Shown piece by piece: positions 62,605 through 64,000 of a stretch of DNA of 64,000 bases. Each line of letters starts with the position of its first letter. Position 1 is the first letter of the stretch. The DNA is from Amycolatopsis nalaikhensis (GTDB lineage Bacteria; Actinomycetota; Actinomycetes; Mycobacteriales; Pseudonocardiaceae). The notes beneath the pieces are model-generated. The model did not search any database and was not told the origin of the DNA. It worked only from the letters and a program-made list of their open reading frames with translations. The translations under genes and the position numbers were made by a program. The stretch is taken from contig NZ_CP127173.1 in assembly GCF_030264295.1 (NCBI RefSeq), forward strand, positions 317,501-381,500. The letters are read 5' to 3'.

Positions 62605-63960
62605 TTACGGAGCGGCCGGCCCGACATCGGCCTTCGTCAGCGGAACCCGGGTCGTTCCCGAGGCGAAGTACTCGTCCGCGCCGACGTCGTAGGTGCCCGC
62701 CCGCGCCTGCAGGTCGAAGTCCTTCGCCGCGAACGAGTAGGAACCCACGCCGGTGTCGATCGCCGGGCTGCCGGACGCCAGCCGGTAGAGCCCGGCGGCG
62801 TCCTTCACCAGCTTCGGATCGACGTTCCGGGACGGGATGCCCGCGGTGCCGCCGAAGGTGATGTTGCCTTCGTACTTCACCGTCGACCCGCTCGGCAGCG
62901 TCACGAGTGTGCCCGACGTCCCCTTCACGATGTTGTCCGCGACCACGCAGTCCTTCGGCTGGTAGTTCCCGCCGTCGCCGTCGATCACCGAGGAGCTGCC
63001 CAGCACCGTGTTGTACGCGACCGTCACGCGGTCGGGGCGGTCGTGCAGCTTGCTCGTCGGCCCGCTGTCGGCTTCGTCGCCGGACCCGAACACGATCGCG
63101 CGGTCACCCGAATTGGCGACGTAGTTGTTCACGATCCTGTGGTCGTTGCCGTGGAACCGGATGCCCGAGCCGAACAGCAGGTTGCCCTCGACGAGGGAAC
63201 GGTTGCCGTGGCGCAGCACGATGTAGCCCTTGCTGTCCCGGATCGTGTTGTACCGCACCACGTTGTCCGACGACTTGACCGAGATCGCCTCGGAGTCGCC
63301 GTCCGCCTTCTCGAACAGGTTGTTCTCGATCAGCGCGTTCGCCGTGTACGACTGGCGGTCGCTCAGGCCGAGCCGGATCGACTCGCCGCCGTTCGACCCC
63401 GTGAACTGGTGGTTGTAGAAGTAGTTGTGGTGCACGTGGACGTGCTTCGCCATCGCGCCGGACGGCCCGAGGATCTGCAGGAACACGCCCTGGCTGGTGC
63501 GGTTCTGGAAGACGTTGCGGTCGACCACCGTGTCGTCGCCGCTGACGGTCACCCAGTTGCCGTCGGTCGTGAGCTGGAAGTCGTTGCGGGTCAAGCGGTT
63601 GTTCGACGCGCCGGCCGGGACGGTCAGCGAAGCGCCGTTGCGGAACTTGAAGCCCCGCAGCACCACATTGGACACACCACTGGCGAAGGCGAACGTCTTC
63701 GAGCCGGTGATGGTCGCCTGGCCGGAGTGCTCGGCGGCGATCGTGACGGGCGCGGAAGCGGTGCCGGAGCGCCGGATCGTGAGCGTCGAGCCCGCGGAGT
63801 AGGAGCCGTCGGCGAGCACGACCGTGTCGCCGGGGTTCGCCTTGTCCATCGCGGACTGCAGCGCGGACAACGACGTGACGCGGACCTGAGCCGCCGACGC
63901 CGGTTGTCCGGGTACGACGACGAGTGCCGCCGCGATCAGGGGTACGAAGAGCAGACGCAT
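62605..63960 (-). CDS. Secreted polysaccharide lyase, family 6 (alginate lyase/chondroitinase B-like)
   Basis: 451 residues. The signal peptide (MRLLFVPLIAAALVVVPGQP, cut after ASA) is followed by a right-handed beta-helix: LQSAMDKANPGDTVVLADGS, VVLRGFKFRNGASL, HHNYFYNHQFTGSNGGESIR, NLFEKADGDSEAISVKSSDN. The ESIRLG and the Lys/Arg (ISVKSS, LRHGNRS) correspond to the Ca-binding and catalytic region of PL6. It would act outside the cell on uronic-acid polymers. The ATG at 63960 is preceded by GAGAGG. Confidence 0.85.
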   Translation of the reverse strand: MRLLFVPLIAAALVVVPGQPASAAQVRVTSLSALQSAMDKANPGDTVVLADGSYSAGSTLTIRRSGTASAPVTIAAEHSGQATITGSKTFAFASGVSNVVLRGFKFRNGASLTVPAGASNNRLTRNDFQLTTDGNWVTVSGDDTVVDRNVFQNRTSQGVFLQILGPSGAMAKHVHVHHNYFYNHQFTGSNGGESIRLGLSDRQSYTANALIENNLFEKADGDSEAISVKSSDNVVRYNTIRDSKGYIVLRHGNRSLVEGNLLFGSGIRFHGNDHRIVNNYVANSGDRAIVFGSGDEADSGPTSKLHDRPDRVTVAYNTVLGSSSVIDGDGGNYQPKDCVVADNIVKGTSGTLVTLPSGSTVKYEGNITFGGTAGIPSRNVDPKLVKDAAGLYRLASGSPAIDTGVGSYSFAAKDFDLQARAGTYDVGADEYFASGTTRVPLTKADVGPAAP

Positions 63961-64000
63961 CCGCCGGAACCTCTCAGTCGAGAACGTGCGCGGCGGATGA

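Overview
High-GC actinobacterial chromosome. The very GC-rich third codon positions, frequent GTG starts, ATGA/GTGA gene overlaps, a ShbA-type sigma factor, an EspR-like regulator, a MAB_1171c-type membrane protein and several families of intergenic palindromes all point to Pseudonocardiales, most likely Amycolatopsis or a close relative. The genus is an inference. No rRNA, tRNA, CRISPR array or classical insertion sequence was seen.

Layout. 1-3.3 kb: a partial HesB-like gene, small membrane and acidic proteins, and the sigma factor. 3.3-12.9 kb: what looks like a complete oxidative L-fucose (6-deoxy-sugar) pathway. It comprises mutarotase, dehydrogenase, lactonase, GntR regulator, an RbsABC-like ABC importer, an SDR dehydrogenase, fuconate dehydratase and a diketo-acid (FAH) hydrolase. 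A matching operator-like sequence lies in front of both transcription units. The FAH gene carries an apparent +1 frameshift that fuses it to the dehydratase. 13.1-15.4 kb: an MFS exporter, a small helical protein and a MerR regulator with a textbook 19-bp-spacer promoter.

15.60-27.58 kb: a 12-kb integrated element with visibly lower GC and different codon use. It carries a large serine integrase, small regulators and zinc-binding mini-proteins, a P4/D5-type primase-helicase, a symmetric array of four 13-bp iterons that looks like an origin, two tandem membrane-anchored coiled-coil paralogues on the opposite strand, an NUMOD4/HNH-like protein, an orphan 293-residue protein and a TPR regulator. 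No FtsK/TraB, terminase, portal or recognisable capsid gene is present, so it resembles a phage satellite or a plasmid-like passenger more than a conjugative element or full prophage. It sits inside a FAD-dependent ferredoxin-reductase-type gene, at codons for a conserved DQYD motif. The element brings its own low-GC 3' end for that gene, so a full-length hybrid reading frame survives at the right end, while the native 3' end is stranded at the left end.

27.3-41.5 kb: the hybrid oxidoreductase, a two-domain SDR reductase, a GT-C-like membrane protein, a TetX-like monooxygenase, a MocR regulator, an O-methyltransferase, a class A penicillin-binding protein whose transpeptidase motifs have all been lost, a Tat-exported phosphoesterase and a GntR/FCD regulator. 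41.5-49.8 kb: glycine/serine catabolism. A tandem glycine riboswitch precedes gcvP, followed by gcvT-gcvH-glyA-lipA-sdaA. gcvT has an apparent frameshift and gcvP seems to lack a normal start codon. 50-55.8 kb: an HTH protein and a puu-like operon (gamma-glutamyl ligase, amidase, aldehyde dehydrogenase, SDR). 56-64 kb: a general-stress-like protein, a PadR/HAAS pair, an SMP-30 lactonase, an EspR-like/ImmA-like/MAB_1171c operon, mutM and a secreted family-6 polysaccharide lyase.
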